Source: Firmicutes bacterium HGW-Firmicutes-7 (GTDB taxonomy: Bacteria > Bacillota > Clostridia > Lachnospirales > Vallitaleaceae). Taken from it: a stretch of 64,000 bases of DNA. The stretch spans positions 124,001 through 188,000 of the forward strand of contig PGZO01000001.1 in the NCBI GenBank assembly GCA_002841375.1, written 5' to 3'. Under the pieces are notes generated by a model. That model did not search any database, was not told the DNA's origin, and saw only the letters and a list, made by a program, of their open reading frames with translations. The translations under genes were made by a program, and so were the position numbers. Shown here in pieces: positions 43,523 through 52,202 of the stretch. How positions within the stretch are numbered: position 1 is the first letter of the stretch; each line of letters opens with the position of its first letter.

Positions 43523-44911
43523 ATGACAAACGCAAAACATCCAGCAGAGCCATTTAAGATTAAAATGGTAGAACCACTTAATATTACTACTACAGAACAA
43601 CGAAAAAAGGCACTAGAAGAAGCCGGATACAATCCATTTTTATTAAAATCAAAAGATGTATACATTGATTTGTTAACAGATAGTGGTACAGGGGCAATGA
43701 GTGATAACCAATGGTCAGGGCTTATGCTAGGTGATGAAGCTTATGCAGGAAGTAAAAACTATTATAATGTATGTGATGCGATTAAAGATATTTTTAATTA
43801 CAATTATGTGGTTCCTACTCACCAAGGTAGAGGAGCGGAACAAGTATTATTTCCACTATTACTAGAGCAGGGGCAATATGTTTGCAGCAATCATCATTTT
43901 GACACAACGAAAGCGCATGTTGAGCTATCCGGTGCTAAAGCGAGGAACTTTCTAGTGCCAGAAGCAACAGATACAGCTACATATTATGATTTTAAAGGTA
44001 ACTTTAACATTCCTGCGCTAGAGGCGTTTATTGAAGATGTAGGTGCTGAAAATGTAGCATTTTTTATTATGACTGTAACAAATAATTCTGCTGGTGGTCA
44101 GCCAGTTTCAATGGAAAATATGAAAGAGTTAAAAAGAGTTGCAGATAAATATGGAAAAAAAATTGTTATGGATTCAGCAAGGTTTGCGGAAAATGCAATG
44201 TTTATTAAGCAACGAGAAGAAAAATATAAGAATTATACAGTTAAAGAAATCATTACGGAAATGTATTCTTATGCAGACATGCTAACAATGAGTGCTAAAA
44301 AAGATGCTATTGTCAACATGGGTGGTATGATTGCCATTAAGGATGATGAAGAAATTTTTAGAGGTGCGCAAATGAGATGCGTGCCGATGGAAGGCTTTGC
44401 CACTTATGGTGGATTATCTGGAAGAGATATGGAAGCATTAGCAAGAGGGTTATACGAAGGTATTGATGAAAACTATTTAGAATACAGATTAGGACAAATC
44501 AAATATCTAGGAGATAAATTGATGGAGATTGGTATTCCTATACAATATCCAACAGGTGGGCATGCAGTGTTTGTAGACGCTAAAAAAATATTGCCAGATA
44601 TGCCAGCGGATCAATTCCCAGCCCAAGCAATAATTAATCAATTATATTTAGAATCTGGCGTAAGAGCAGTAGAGATCGGTTCTTTCTTATTAGGTAGAAA
44701 TCCTGAAACGGGTGAACAAGAAGCATCAGAACTTGAATTGGTACGCTTAACAATACCAAGAAGAGTTTATACACAAAGCCATATGGATGAAGTTGTAGAA
44801 GGTTTTAAGAAGGTTATGGATAATAAAGACAATTTAGTAGGGTTAACTTTTAGCTACGAACCACACGTTTTAAGACATTTCTTAGCAAGACTTAAACCGA
44901 TGGACAAATAA
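43523..44911 (+). CDS. tnaA: tryptophanase
   Basis: A 462-residue PLP-dependent beta-eliminating lyase converting tryptophan to indole, pyruvate and ammonia. Family motifs: [37 protein letters not shown] and the PLP lysine in MSAKKDA. Tyrosine phenol-lyase is the alternative; the stretch [13 protein letters not shown] matches tryptophanase, while the phenol-lyase has an Arg within that stretch (MERGIISAGR), and DSARFAEN matches tryptophanase rather than DATRCVEN. GGAGG precedes the ATG. The NSS transporter gene follows. Confidence 0.92.
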   Translation: MTNAKHPAEPFKIKMVEPLNITTTEQRKKALEEAGYNPFLLKSKDVYIDLLTDSGTGAMSDNQWSGLMLGDEAYAGSKNYYNVCDAIKDIFNYNYVVPTHQGRGAEQVLFPLLLEQGQYVCSNHHFDTTKAHVELSGAKARNFLVPEATDTATYYDFKGNFNIPALEAFIEDVGAENVAFFIMTVTNNSAGGQPVSMENMKELKRVADKYGKKIVMDSARFAENAMFIKQREEKYKNYTVKEIITEMYSYADMLTMSAKKDAIVNMGGMIAIKDDEEIFRGAQMRCVPMEGFATYGGLSGRDMEALARGLYEGIDENYLEYRLGQIKYLGDKLMEIGIPIQYPTGGHAVFVDAKKILPDMPADQFPAQAIINQLYLESGVRAVEIGSFLLGRNPETGEQEASELELVRLTIPRRVYTQSHMDEVVEGFKKVMDNKDNLVGLTFSYEPHVLRHFLARLKPMDK

Positions 44912-44938
44912 TAATAACTTAAGCTTTTGTAATCATTG

Positions 44939-44989
44939 AAGCTCTTTCGGATCTTAATAGTACTACCTATTTCAGATTTGGAAGAGCTT
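44939..44989 (+). terminator. hairpin between tnaA and the NSS transporter
   Basis: Stem AAGCTCTT / AAGAGCTT with a further inner ATCT/AGAT pairing, followed by TAATTAAAAT. Weak T-tract, so partial termination or mRNA processing is possible. Confidence 0.55.
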
Positions 44990-45071
44990 TAATTAAAATA
45001 ATATTTATTTTATGAGAAGATAGAAATGGCGTAACCAAATATCATATGTATTATTAAGGAGGAAGCTAGCC

Positions 45072-46580
45072 GTGAGAGAAAATTGGCAAAGCAGGAAAGG
45101 GTTTATTTTTGCTGCAGCAGGAGCAGCAATAGGTTTGGGGAATTTATGGAGATTTCCTTTTCAAGCTTATAAAAATGGTGGAGGAGCATTTCTCTTACCG
45201 TATTTTGTAGCATTGATAACTTGTGCTATACCGTTGATGATTATGGAGTATGCTTATGGTAGAAAAACTCGTGGAGGATCCGTTAAGGCCTTTTCAAAGC
45301 TGGGGAAGAGATTTGAGATAATTGGATGGGTTCAAGTTATGGTGCCAATTGTGGTAATGACTTATTACTCAGCAATCATAGCTGTTTCGGTAATATTTAT
45401 GGTCTATTCTTTAGGACATGCATTTGGTATTATCAATTGGCTTTCAGATCCAGGACCTATAATGGGAATGGTTACAGGAAGTGCAGAAAGTGCTTTAGAT
45501 TTAGGTGCAGGCATAAGTATTTATATTTTAATCGCAGTTATTGCTGTTTGGTTATGTAATTGGCTTATTGTTAAGAAAGGGATTTCAGGCGGAATTGAAA
45601 AAATGTCTTCAATTTTCACACCTTTGTTAATGGTATTAATGATTATCTTTATGATTAATGCAGTTCGTTTAAGCGGTGCTACGATCGGCCTAGAAGCACT
45701 TTTTAAGCCGGATTTTTCGAAAATATTAAGTCCAAGTATTTGGGTTTCAGCATATGCTCAAGTGTTTTTCTCAACAACTTTAGCCGTAGGTGTTATGATT
45801 GCTTATGGTTCATACTTACATGAAAAGTCGGATATTGTAAACAGTGCATTTATTACGGTTTTTGCAAATTCTAGTTTTGACCTTATTGCAGGCGTATTGG
45901 TGTTTTCTACGTTAGGATTTTTAGTAGAAAGCATGGGTGTTGAGTTTACATCATTTGGTACAGGCGCAGGCGTTGCATTTATTGCATTTCCAATTGCTAT
46001 TTCAACAATGTCAACAAATGTAGTTGTCCAAGGATTATTAGGATTCCTATTCTTCTTTTGCTTATTTATTGCCGGGTTATCCTCAAGCATATCAATGTTA
46101 GAATCTTTTGTAACTGCATCATTAGATAAATTTAAAATTTCCAGATCAAAGCTTGTAACGATTATCTCAATTGTTGGATTTGGTGGAAGTGCTTGTTTTG
46201 CAAGTTATGCAGGTTTTAATTATATATTAGATATCGTCGATGCTTATGTAGGAAATATAATAATTGCTGGACTAGGGTTAGTAGAAGTAGTTTTGATTAG
46301 CTACATTTATGGGACTAGTAAGTTAAGAAAGGAAGCCAATGCTTTTTCAGACTTCAAAATTGGCATATGGTGGGATTATTTATTAAGATATTTTACACCT
46401 TTATTATTGGGTGCTGTTGTAATAACGAATCTATTCAACTTAATTACAGGATTATTTAGTCAAGATACAGTTGGTGCAGTATCTAACGTGGTATTTGGTT
46501 GGGGAACTGTCGTCATCATGATAGGCGCATCAATTATATTTTATAAGAAGAAATGGACTGCAAATGCACAACAAGAATAA
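45072..46580 (+). CDS. NSS-family sodium:amino acid symporter, probably tryptophan (TnaT-like)
   Basis: A 502-residue neurotransmitter:sodium symporter with about 12 membrane spans. The opening RKGFIFAAAGAAIGLGNLWRFP is the family sodium- and substrate-site signature in TM1. GTG is the start, with AAGGAGG 8 bases upstream. It follows tryptophanase, the arrangement known for the tryptophan transporter TnaT of Symbiobacterium, so tryptophan import is the best inference; MetP-like methionine/alanine uptake is the alternative. A small membrane partner gene follows within 16 bases. Confidence 0.9.
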   Translation: MRENWQSRKGFIFAAAGAAIGLGNLWRFPFQAYKNGGGAFLLPYFVALITCAIPLMIMEYAYGRKTRGGSVKAFSKLGKRFEIIGWVQVMVPIVVMTYYSAIIAVSVIFMVYSLGHAFGIINWLSDPGPIMGMVTGSAESALDLGAGISIYILIAVIAVWLCNWLIVKKGISGGIEKMSSIFTPLLMVLMIIFMINAVRLSGATIGLEALFKPDFSKILSPSIWVSAYAQVFFSTTLAVGVMIAYGSYLHEKSDIVNSAFITVFANSSFDLIAGVLVFSTLGFLVESMGVEFTSFGTGAGVAFIAFPIAISTMSTNVVVQGLLGFLFFFCLFIAGLSSSISMLESFVTASLDKFKISRSKLVTIISIVGFGGSACFASYAGFNYILDIVDAYVGNIIIAGLGLVEVVLISYIYGTSKLRKEANAFSDFKIGIWWDYLLRYFTPLLLGAVVITNLFNLITGLFSQDTVGAVSNVVFGWGTVVIMIGASIIFYKKKWTANAQQE

Positions 46581-46595
46581 TTGGAGGGATTTTAT

Positions 46596-46721
46596 ATGTC
46601 AACAAGTGCTATAGTAATGATGATCATCGGTTGTGGAACGGTTTGGGGTGGTGCAGTAATCACAATTATTATTGCTCTATCAGTAGAAAAAAAGAAAAAT
46701 CTTGCGAATGAAATAAAATAG
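46596..46721 (+). CDS. MetS-like small subunit of the NSS transporter
   Basis: A 41-residue single-span protein: short N-terminus, hydrophobic segment IVMMIIGCGTVWGGAVITII, then a basic tail (EKKKNLANEIK). This matches MetS-type accessory subunits found after bacterial NSS genes in size, topology and the Trp-Gly-Gly within the span. TTGGAGGG stands 8 bases before the ATG and the transporter stop is 15 bases upstream. Confidence 0.85.
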   Translation: MSTSAIVMMIIGCGTVWGGAVITIIIALSVEKKKNLANEIK

Positions 46722-46740
46722 CGCAGCTCACTGGTTTTGG

Positions 46741-46778
46741 AAGGAAGTCACCTACTTAAGATAGTTGGTGACTTCCTT
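46741..46778 (+). terminator. hairpin after the NSS transporter operon
   Basis: Perfect stem AAGGAAGTCACC / GGTGACTTCCTT with an inner ACT/AGT pair. It shares the AAGGAAGTC core and the trailing CGTTAGGTTAAA with other sites in the window. Only a weak T-run follows. Confidence 0.75.
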
Positions 46779-46839
46779 CGTTAGGTTAAACACCCTATTT
46801 ATGTGTCACTTATTAAGTCAAGCGTGATATAATAATAGG

Positions 46840-46963
46840 ATGATTAAGGTGTCAAAAGCATATAGCTGTTCTTTTTTCTACAACATATTGTATATGGATG
46901 CTTTTGCCATCTACAATATGTTGTAGAAAAATTAGAACAACTTGCTTTTGATGCTTTAATCAT
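46840..46963. repeat. long imperfect palindrome (hairpin family copy B)
   Basis: Outer arms ATGATTAAGGTGTCAAAAGC / GCTTTTGATGCTTTAATCAT, middle TGTTCT/GAACA, inner perfect 16-bp TCTACAACATATTGTA / TACAATATGTTGTAGA, and loop TGGATGCTTTTGCCA. Bordered by the 8-mer ATAGGATG at 46835 and 46962. Same plan as the element at 33496-33602. Confidence 0.8.
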
Positions 46964-46968
46964 AGGAT

Positions 46969-47011
46969 GGTTGTAGTGTCAAAAGTAAGTTCGTTCTTTG
47001 ACACTATAACC
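46969..47011. repeat. short palindrome (hairpin family copy C, arms only)
   Basis: GGTTGTAGTGTCAAA / TTTGACACTATAACC around AAGTAAGTTCGTTC. It looks like the outer arms of copies A and B without the middle. The 8-mer ATAGGATG borders it at 46962 and 47012. It ends 30 bases before the next start codon and may affect its expression. Confidence 0.75.
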
Positions 47012-47041
47012 ATAGGATGAAGAAAAGCAGGAGGTAAATAT

Positions 47042-47908
47042 ATGTATATAGAGGTTATGAATTTGCAAGAAGGTGCAACAAATGCTGTATTAACAGCATA
47101 CCTCCAAGATTCAGCTATAGATAGTAGGTTTCCAATTGTAAGACCAGCTGTCATTATTTGTCCAGGAGGAGCCTTTATTGGAATTACCGAAAAAGAAGCA
47201 GATCCGATTGCGATGAGGTTTTTAGCAGCAGGGTATCATGTATTTATTCTAAAGTATTCAATAGGCGTAGGGATGGCAACCTTTCCAGCACCGTTTATTG
47301 ATGCAGCAAAATCAATAATGATGATTCGAGAAAATGCTAAAAAATGGTGTACAGACCCAGATAAAATTAGCTTTTGTGGATTTTCAACTGGCGGATATGT
47401 AGCTGCATTTTTGGCAGTAAGTTGGCAAGAAGCATATTTATCAAAGGCCTTAAATGCACCTAGTGAATTATTTAAACCAAACGCTTTAATATTAGGCTAT
47501 CCGTTGCTAGAATTGATACCTTTTGTAAAAAAGAATCTTAAAGAGTCTTCAACAATGCAATCAATTGTTGAGATGATGCTTGCTTCTATATTTGGGATCT
47601 TAAATCCTAGTGAAGAACTTATGCAGGAGTATAGTTGCAAACATAAAATTACTAATAACATGCCGCCAACTTTTCTGTGGACAATTGCCGAAGATTTAAT
47701 CATTGATGTGGACCAAAGTATCGATTTTATTAAAACCTTAGCACGTAAGGGTGTTCCATATGAATTTCATATTTTTGAAAAAGGTGCACATGGCTTGTCA
47801 TTAGCAGATCAGACAGTAGGATATTCAGAGGTTGAAATAACAAATAATATTAACGCGAATAAATGGATTGACTTAGCATTGTGCTGGCTAAAGGGGACAG
47901 GCTTTTAA
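47042..47908 (+). CDS. alpha/beta hydrolase, esterase/lipase type
   Basis: A 288-residue cytoplasmic alpha/beta hydrolase. The oxyanion-hole region CPGGAFIGITEKEADP (near residue 41), nucleophile elbow FCGFSTGGYVAAFLA (Ser near residue 120) and a C-terminal GAHGLSLAD His are in family order. It resembles the acetyl-esterase/BD-FAE branch; the natural ester is unknown. A strong AGGAGG precedes the ATG. Its last codons (KGTGF) are written in a REP-like AAAGGGGACAGGC, and its stop codon overlaps the stop of the convergent kinase gene. Confidence 0.87.
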   Translation: MYIEVMNLQEGATNAVLTAYLQDSAIDSRFPIVRPAVIICPGGAFIGITEKEADPIAMRFLAAGYHVFILKYSIGVGMATFPAPFIDAAKSIMMIRENAKKWCTDPDKISFCGFSTGGYVAAFLAVSWQEAYLSKALNAPSELFKPNALILGYPLLELIPFVKKNLKESSTMQSIVEMMLASIFGILNPSEELMQEYSCKHKITNNMPPTFLWTIAEDLIIDVDQSIDFIKTLARKGVPYEFHIFEKGAHGLSLADQTVGYSEVEITNNINANKWIDLALCWLKGTGF

Positions 47909-49431
47909 GCAAGATCAACTTCAAACCAAAATTCAACACCGCCAGGCACATTCATGGCACCATATTGATTGTTATGTGCTTTAATGATATTTTTGACGAT
48001 GGACAAGCCGAGACCTGAGCCACCATAGGATCTGGTTCTAGCAGCATCTATTTTATAAAAACTCGTCCAAATCTTCTCTAAGGATTTCATTGGAATAGGA
48101 TTACCTGTATTAAAAACAGTAATTCTTGCTTTGTGAGATACTTTTTGAATCTGTATTTTTACCACATGTTGGGCATCTACATGATGTAGGGCATTGTTCA
48201 TGTAATTGATCATGACTTGCTCTATCCTGTCAGGGTCTGCATTAATCATGATCGGACCCTCCATTTCGAATATCAAATTAATGGAATTGTTTAACAATAT
48301 TGGCTCCATTTTACGTATAATGTCTTTGGTAAACTGACAGATTTCAAAAGAACATTTTGAGATTGAAAACAACCCTGATTCCATTTGCGATAAATCTAAA
48401 AGATCACGGACAATAAAATCCATTTTATCCGTCTCTTCAACAATAACATCTGAATAAAAATTTCTTTTTTCTTCATCGTTGGCGATGTTGGCTTTCAGAC
48501 CTTCTGCATAACCCTGAATTAGGAAAATAGGTGTTTTAAGTTCATGAGAAACGTTTGAAATGAATTCTTTTCTCATATTATCTAATTTTCGTTCTTTATC
48601 AATATCTGCTTCTAATTGCTCGTTTTTTGTATTGAGTTCATTGATGGTGTAATTAAGCTTTTCGGATAACTTATTAATTGTATGAGAGAGTTCTGCAATT
48701 TCATCGTCACCCTTTATATCTAAGATTTTAGAAAAGTTTAGATCTAACATCTTTTTTGCAATTCGGTTCATATCCGTTATCGGATTTGTGAATTTTTTTG
48801 AAATATATAACGACCAAATACCTGTAATAATAAGTGTGATCAGCCCAATGATGGACGTAAAGTTATTGGAAACAGATATACTTTCGGATATTTCTGCCAT
48901 AGGTACCCATATGAGCAAGGTGAGACCGTTATCTAAAACAGTCTGAAACCTTAACGTATCAATTAGTAAATTAGGATCTTCAAAGCTTACGAAAATAGAG
49001 CTGTCATCATATTGTTCCCATTCCTTAATGACAACGATTTTATTCATCCTTTTACCATTATGTAAGGTTAATTGTGAACGGTCATTCGTATTTATTATAA
49101 AAAATGGATTTTCATATCCATTGATCATACGTTGGGGTAAATTATTAAGAACAGGATAGTATACATTACCGTCTGTTTCGCCTATTGTTATAGAAGCACC
49201 AATATTTCTTTCTAAGCGATTAATTGCTAGTAATGTTTGCACATCAAAAGGAACTTCAGTATTTTGAAGGTATTCATTGATTTTATTGCTATTTTCTGTC
49301 AAAAGAGCTTTCTTTTGGCTTATATAATAGCGATTAGCAAAAAGCAGGTTTGAAACATATAAAAGTACAGTGAAAAGTATGACGTTTGCAATCATATAAA
49401 CAAATAATTTGAAAAAAATTGATTTTCTCAT
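47905..49431 (-). CDS. membrane sensor histidine kinase
   Basis: A 508-residue kinase: TM1 (about 5-28), an extracytoplasmic sensor region of about 160 residues, TM2 (about 193-213), HAMP, a coiled-coil linker, HisKA with VSHELKTP (phosphorylated His) and HATPase with an N-box (NYMNNALHHV) and GSGLGLSIV. The ATG at 49431 has GAGGTG 5 bases upstream and lies one base after the response regulator stop, so the longer reading that begins inside that gene is rejected. The neighbouring secreted protein gene, transcribed away, is the likely target. Confidence 0.92.
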   Translation of the reverse strand: MRKSIFFKLFVYMIANVILFTVLLYVSNLLFANRYYISQKKALLTENSNKINEYLQNTEVPFDVQTLLAINRLERNIGASITIGETDGNVYYPVLNNLPQRMINGYENPFFIINTNDRSQLTLHNGKRMNKIVVIKEWEQYDDSSIFVSFEDPNLLIDTLRFQTVLDNGLTLLIWVPMAEISESISVSNNFTSIIGLITLIITGIWSLYISKKFTNPITDMNRIAKKMLDLNFSKILDIKGDDEIAELSHTINKLSEKLNYTINELNTKNEQLEADIDKERKLDNMRKEFISNVSHELKTPIFLIQGYAEGLKANIANDEEKRNFYSDVIVEETDKMDFIVRDLLDLSQMESGLFSISKCSFEICQFTKDIIRKMEPILLNNSINLIFEMEGPIMINADPDRIEQVMINYMNNALHHVDAQHVVKIQIQKVSHKARITVFNTGNPIPMKSLEKIWTSFYKIDAARTRSYGGSGLGLSIVKNIIKAHNNQYGAMNVPGGVEFWFEVDLA

Positions 49432-49432
49432 T

Positions 49433-50113
49433 CTACACCTCAAATCGGTAGCCATAACCTCTAATGGTGGCTATGGCATTTCCTTTGTTTCCTAACTTAA
49501 TTCTTAATCGATTAATATGTGTATCAACGGTTCTCTCGCCACCATAGTACTCGTAACCCCATACTTGGTTAAGAAGCTGTTCTCTAGAGATGACTTGTCC
49601 TAAGTTTTGGATGAGCATGAGGAGTAGCTCGAATTCTTTTGGACTTAAATTAATAACCTCACCAGATAGTGTCACTAAATGAGATGATGGATCAATTTCT
49701 AATTGGTCAAATGTATAAATCTGATTTTTAGTATTTGTTTTTTCAATTCTTTTAAACAATGCATTAATACGTGCAACGAGGGCGGAGGGTTTTACAGGTT
49801 TTTTAACATAATCGTCTACACCAATTTCGAAACCATGAATTTCGTCAAAATCTTCACTTCTAGCTGTTAGCATAATTATAGGGACATCATGTATCTTTTT
49901 GATTTCTCTGCAAACAGTCCATCCATCAAAAACTGGTAGCATAACATCTAGTAGTACTAAATCAATAGAGGCCATTGAAGCTTCGTAGGTTTCGATTGCC
50001 ATCTTTCCATCAGCTGCTTCAAGTACACGATAACCTTCTTTTTCCAAAAAGTCCTTTAATAGAATACGTATTTTTATTTCATCATCAACAACTAATATTG
50101 TTTTTGTATTCAT
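49433..50113 (-). CDS. OmpR/PhoB-family response regulator
   Basis: A 226-residue response regulator: receiver domain with acidic pocket DDE, phosphoacceptor Asp in LVLLDVMLPVFDGW, Thr in MLTARS and Lys in YVKKPVKP; C-terminal winged helix with EFELLLML, RTVDTHINRLRIKLG and RGYGYRFEV. GGAGG stands about 9 bases before the ATG. It is the first gene of a regulator-kinase pair. Direct repeats with 22-bp period upstream of the divergent gene are good candidates for its binding site. Confidence 0.94.
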   Translation of the reverse strand: MNTKTILVVDDEIKIRILLKDFLEKEGYRVLEAADGKMAIETYEASMASIDLVLLDVMLPVFDGWTVCREIKKIHDVPIIMLTARSEDFDEIHGFEIGVDDYVKKPVKPSALVARINALFKRIEKTNTKNQIYTFDQLEIDPSSHLVTLSGEVINLSPKEFELLLMLIQNLGQVISREQLLNQVWGYEYYGGERTVDTHINRLRIKLGNKGNAIATIRGYGYRFEV

Positions 50114-50200
50114 TGGTTAAATTCCTCCGATTAGTAATCTGGTTAAAGTATAACAATTTTTGAGGAAGATACAAAGTGATTTTTGAAATGTTGACAGAAC

Positions 50201-50266
50201 TGTAACATAATTGCGTTTTTATTGTGACGTTCGTGTACTTTTTTTGTAACGTTAAGATCATATAAT
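50201..50266 (+). promoter_or_regulatory. direct-repeat boxes and promoter of the secreted repeat protein gene
   Basis: TGTAACATA (50201), TGTGACGTT (50223) and TGTAACGTT (50245) recur at exactly 22 bp, two helical turns, on one DNA face. A consensus TATAAT (50261-50266) follows, but the -35 position is only a T run, as expected for an activator-dependent promoter. A palindrome CGTTC-GAAA-GAACG lies at 50274-50287 in the leader. Confidence 0.6.
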
Positions 50267-50318
50267 AAGCTTACGTTCGAAAGAACGAAAATAAGTACAA
50301 TTTGAAAGGAGATTCATT

Positions 50319-51152
50319 ATGAACAGAAATCTTAAAGCAGCAATCGGTATAATAGCGGTTGGAAGCTTAGTAGTATCGTTAGGAACTGGCGCATTTGCAG
50401 GCACTCAATTTAGAAGAAGTGCTCCAGATGGTGATACCCAAATGAATGTTAGCGCAAAAGCATCAACAGAAGATGAAAGCACACTAAGGTTAAGAGGAGA
50501 GGGCAAAAGACTGAATCAAAACGGATTTGGCAATAAGGCAGGTAGAGGTGTAATGGGTGGAGCTGGTGGCTATGGCACATTATTTGATACGGATGCGCTA
50601 GAAACTGCAGGTCTTATTACAACAGCTCAAGCTACAGAAATTAATGACTTTATATCTAAGCATGAAGCTGAAAGGTTAGAGCTAAGACAACAACTTGAAA
50701 GTATGACACAAGAAGAACGTCAAATCTATTTTGATAATCAGATAAATGTAGTTAGAGTTAATTTGCAAGAAGAGTTGGTTTCAAATAATATTTTGACACA
50801 AAATGAATTAGATATGATACAAGAATATATGCAGGATCAAAGATTAACACAACATCAAACAAAACTTTCAACAGGTTTAGAAGCCTTTGTAACAGACGGT
50901 ACCATAACCCAAGATGAAGCGGATGAAATAGTAGCGTATATGTCTGATGTTAGGGAACAACATCAAGAGGAGATGGCAGAATTAAAAGGTAAAACAGCAG
51001 AGGAAATGAAAGAATATTTTGAATTACAAGAATCTAAAGGTAACCTTTTGACAATAATGGTAAATGACAATGTTATTACACAAACACAAGCAGATGCCTT
51101 GGCTACAGTGCTTTGCCAGGGATCAAAGGGTGGAAGAGGTTTAGGACTTTAA
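50319..51152 (+). CDS. secreted four-repeat protein (DUF2680-like)
   Basis: A 277-residue exported protein with a signal peptide (residues 1-28, AFAG cleavage region). A Gly/Arg-rich low-complexity stretch (about 55-85) is followed by four copies of a helical unit of the form xGxITxxxAxxIxxYM (GLITTAQATEINDFI, NILTQNELDMIQEYM, GTITQDEADEIVAYM, NVITQTQADALATVL), separated by Glu/Gln-rich helices. Such units occur in DUF2680-type proteins of Clostridia; function unknown. Divergent from a two-component pair, suggesting control by it in envelope stress, much as CpxP relates to CpxAR; this is analogy only. Confidence 0.8.
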   Translation: MNRNLKAAIGIIAVGSLVVSLGTGAFAGTQFRRSAPDGDTQMNVSAKASTEDESTLRLRGEGKRLNQNGFGNKAGRGVMGGAGGYGTLFDTDALETAGLITTAQATEINDFISKHEAERLELRQQLESMTQEERQIYFDNQINVVRVNLQEELVSNNILTQNELDMIQEYMQDQRLTQHQTKLSTGLEAFVTDGTITQDEADEIVAYMSDVREQHQEEMAELKGKTAEEMKEYFELQESKGNLLTIMVNDNVITQTQADALATVLCQGSKGGRGLGL

Positions 51153-51486
51153 AGGAATGTGAAAAGATACTCGCCCTCTAGGTTAAAATAGTATAGGTTC
51201 TAATATAAAGAAAAGAAGCGGCTCAAAGAAGAAATTTATTTCTATATTGAGAAGCTCTTTTTTTGTATTAATAAAGCTTGAGGGCTTGCCTATGATGCAA
51301 GGTGGTTGTTAATGGACGGCTTAATAGTTTTATAAAATTGTTGAGAACTTGGTTGCACTTACTTCTAAGATAAGTTAAAATAATGATGATTATTGCTAGA
51401 ATACGACATTGATGACATACTATGACAAAAGGTGGTATAGATTTCTAGCAAAGCATGCTTGAGGAATATAAGTAAAAGGAGTACAA
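51153..51486. other. 334-base intergenic region with one terminator
   Basis: Apart from the terminator at 51217-51264, nothing firm is seen. A ribosome site AAAAGGAG lies just before the next gene; its promoter is not obvious. Confidence 0.5.
51217..51264 (+). terminator. intrinsic terminator after the secreted repeat protein gene
   Basis: Outer stem AGCGGCTCAA / TTGAGAAGCT with a two-base internal mismatch, inner stem AGAAAT / ATTTCT, then CTTTTTTT. Confidence 0.8.
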
Positions 51487-52167
51487 ATGAAAAATAAAAA
51501 ACTTTTTTTTATTATTAGCACTTCTTTAATAACAGTTATCTTACTATATATTTTTGATCAAATTTTACAGATAAACTATATTTCTAAGGTTGGGTTTAAA
51601 ATAATAATTTTTTTACTATTTCCGATTATATATATTCGAAAGACAAAGAATAATTTTATTAAGGATTCGGTAAACAATAAAAAGAAAATATTTCGTATTA
51701 AATTTAGTTATATCTTGGGTGTCCTACTATTTGTTATTATCATCGTTGCGTTTAATTTAATTAAACCGTACATGAATATGGAAGTTATGATATTTGAATT
51801 TGAAGAAAAATATAAAATTAATCAAGACAATATTTTGTATTATGGGTTATATCTTGTTTTTGTCAATTCACTACTTGAAGAATTTTTCTTTAGAGGTTTT
51901 ATTTTTCTAAATCTTAAAAACATTGGTATGAAGCGAACGGCTTATTTAACAAGCGCAATTGCTTTTTCCATATACCATATAAGTAATTTTCAAAACTGGT
52001 TTAATATTTGGGTGTTTGCTTTGGCAACAACGGGGTTATTTATTGGTGGTATAATTTTTAACTTTTTAGATGATCGAGAGAATACTTTTTTGAATAGCTG
52101 GTTTGTGCATATATGTGCAGACGTTGCCCTTGTAGGAATTGGCCTTAGTTTATTTGAAGTTATTTAA
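51487..52167 (+). CDS. CPBP-family intramembrane metalloprotease
   Basis: A 226-residue membrane protein with about six hydrophobic spans and the CPBP (Abi/CAAX) motifs: EEFFFRG (the EExxxR motif), AIAFSIYHI with its His, and a late HICADVA. Members cleave peptide bonds within the membrane or process prenylated or bacteriocin-type peptides; many confer self-immunity to bacteriocins, others act in signalling. Very Phe/Ile-rich, as usual in AT-rich genomes. It stands alone between a terminator and a gene remnant, so its substrate cannot be inferred from context. Confidence 0.85.
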   Translation: MKNKKLFFIISTSLITVILLYIFDQILQINYISKVGFKIIIFLLFPIIYIRKTKNNFIKDSVNNKKKIFRIKFSYILGVLLFVIIIVAFNLIKPYMNMEVMIFEFEEKYKINQDNILYYGLYLVFVNSLLEEFFFRGFIFLNLKNIGMKRTAYLTSAIAFSIYHISNFQNWFNIWVFALATTGLFIGGIIFNFLDDRENTFLNSWFVHICADVALVGIGLSLFEVI

Positions 52168-52202
52168 CCTAATGAAGAAAGTCTGCCTCACTAATATTTA
52201 TT

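Noticed and set aside
43523-44911. Tyrosine phenol-lyase instead of tryptophanase
   Set aside because: The region that carries the phenol-lyase Arg reads EIGSFLLGR, and the DSARFAEN and YDFKGNF stretches match tryptophanase.
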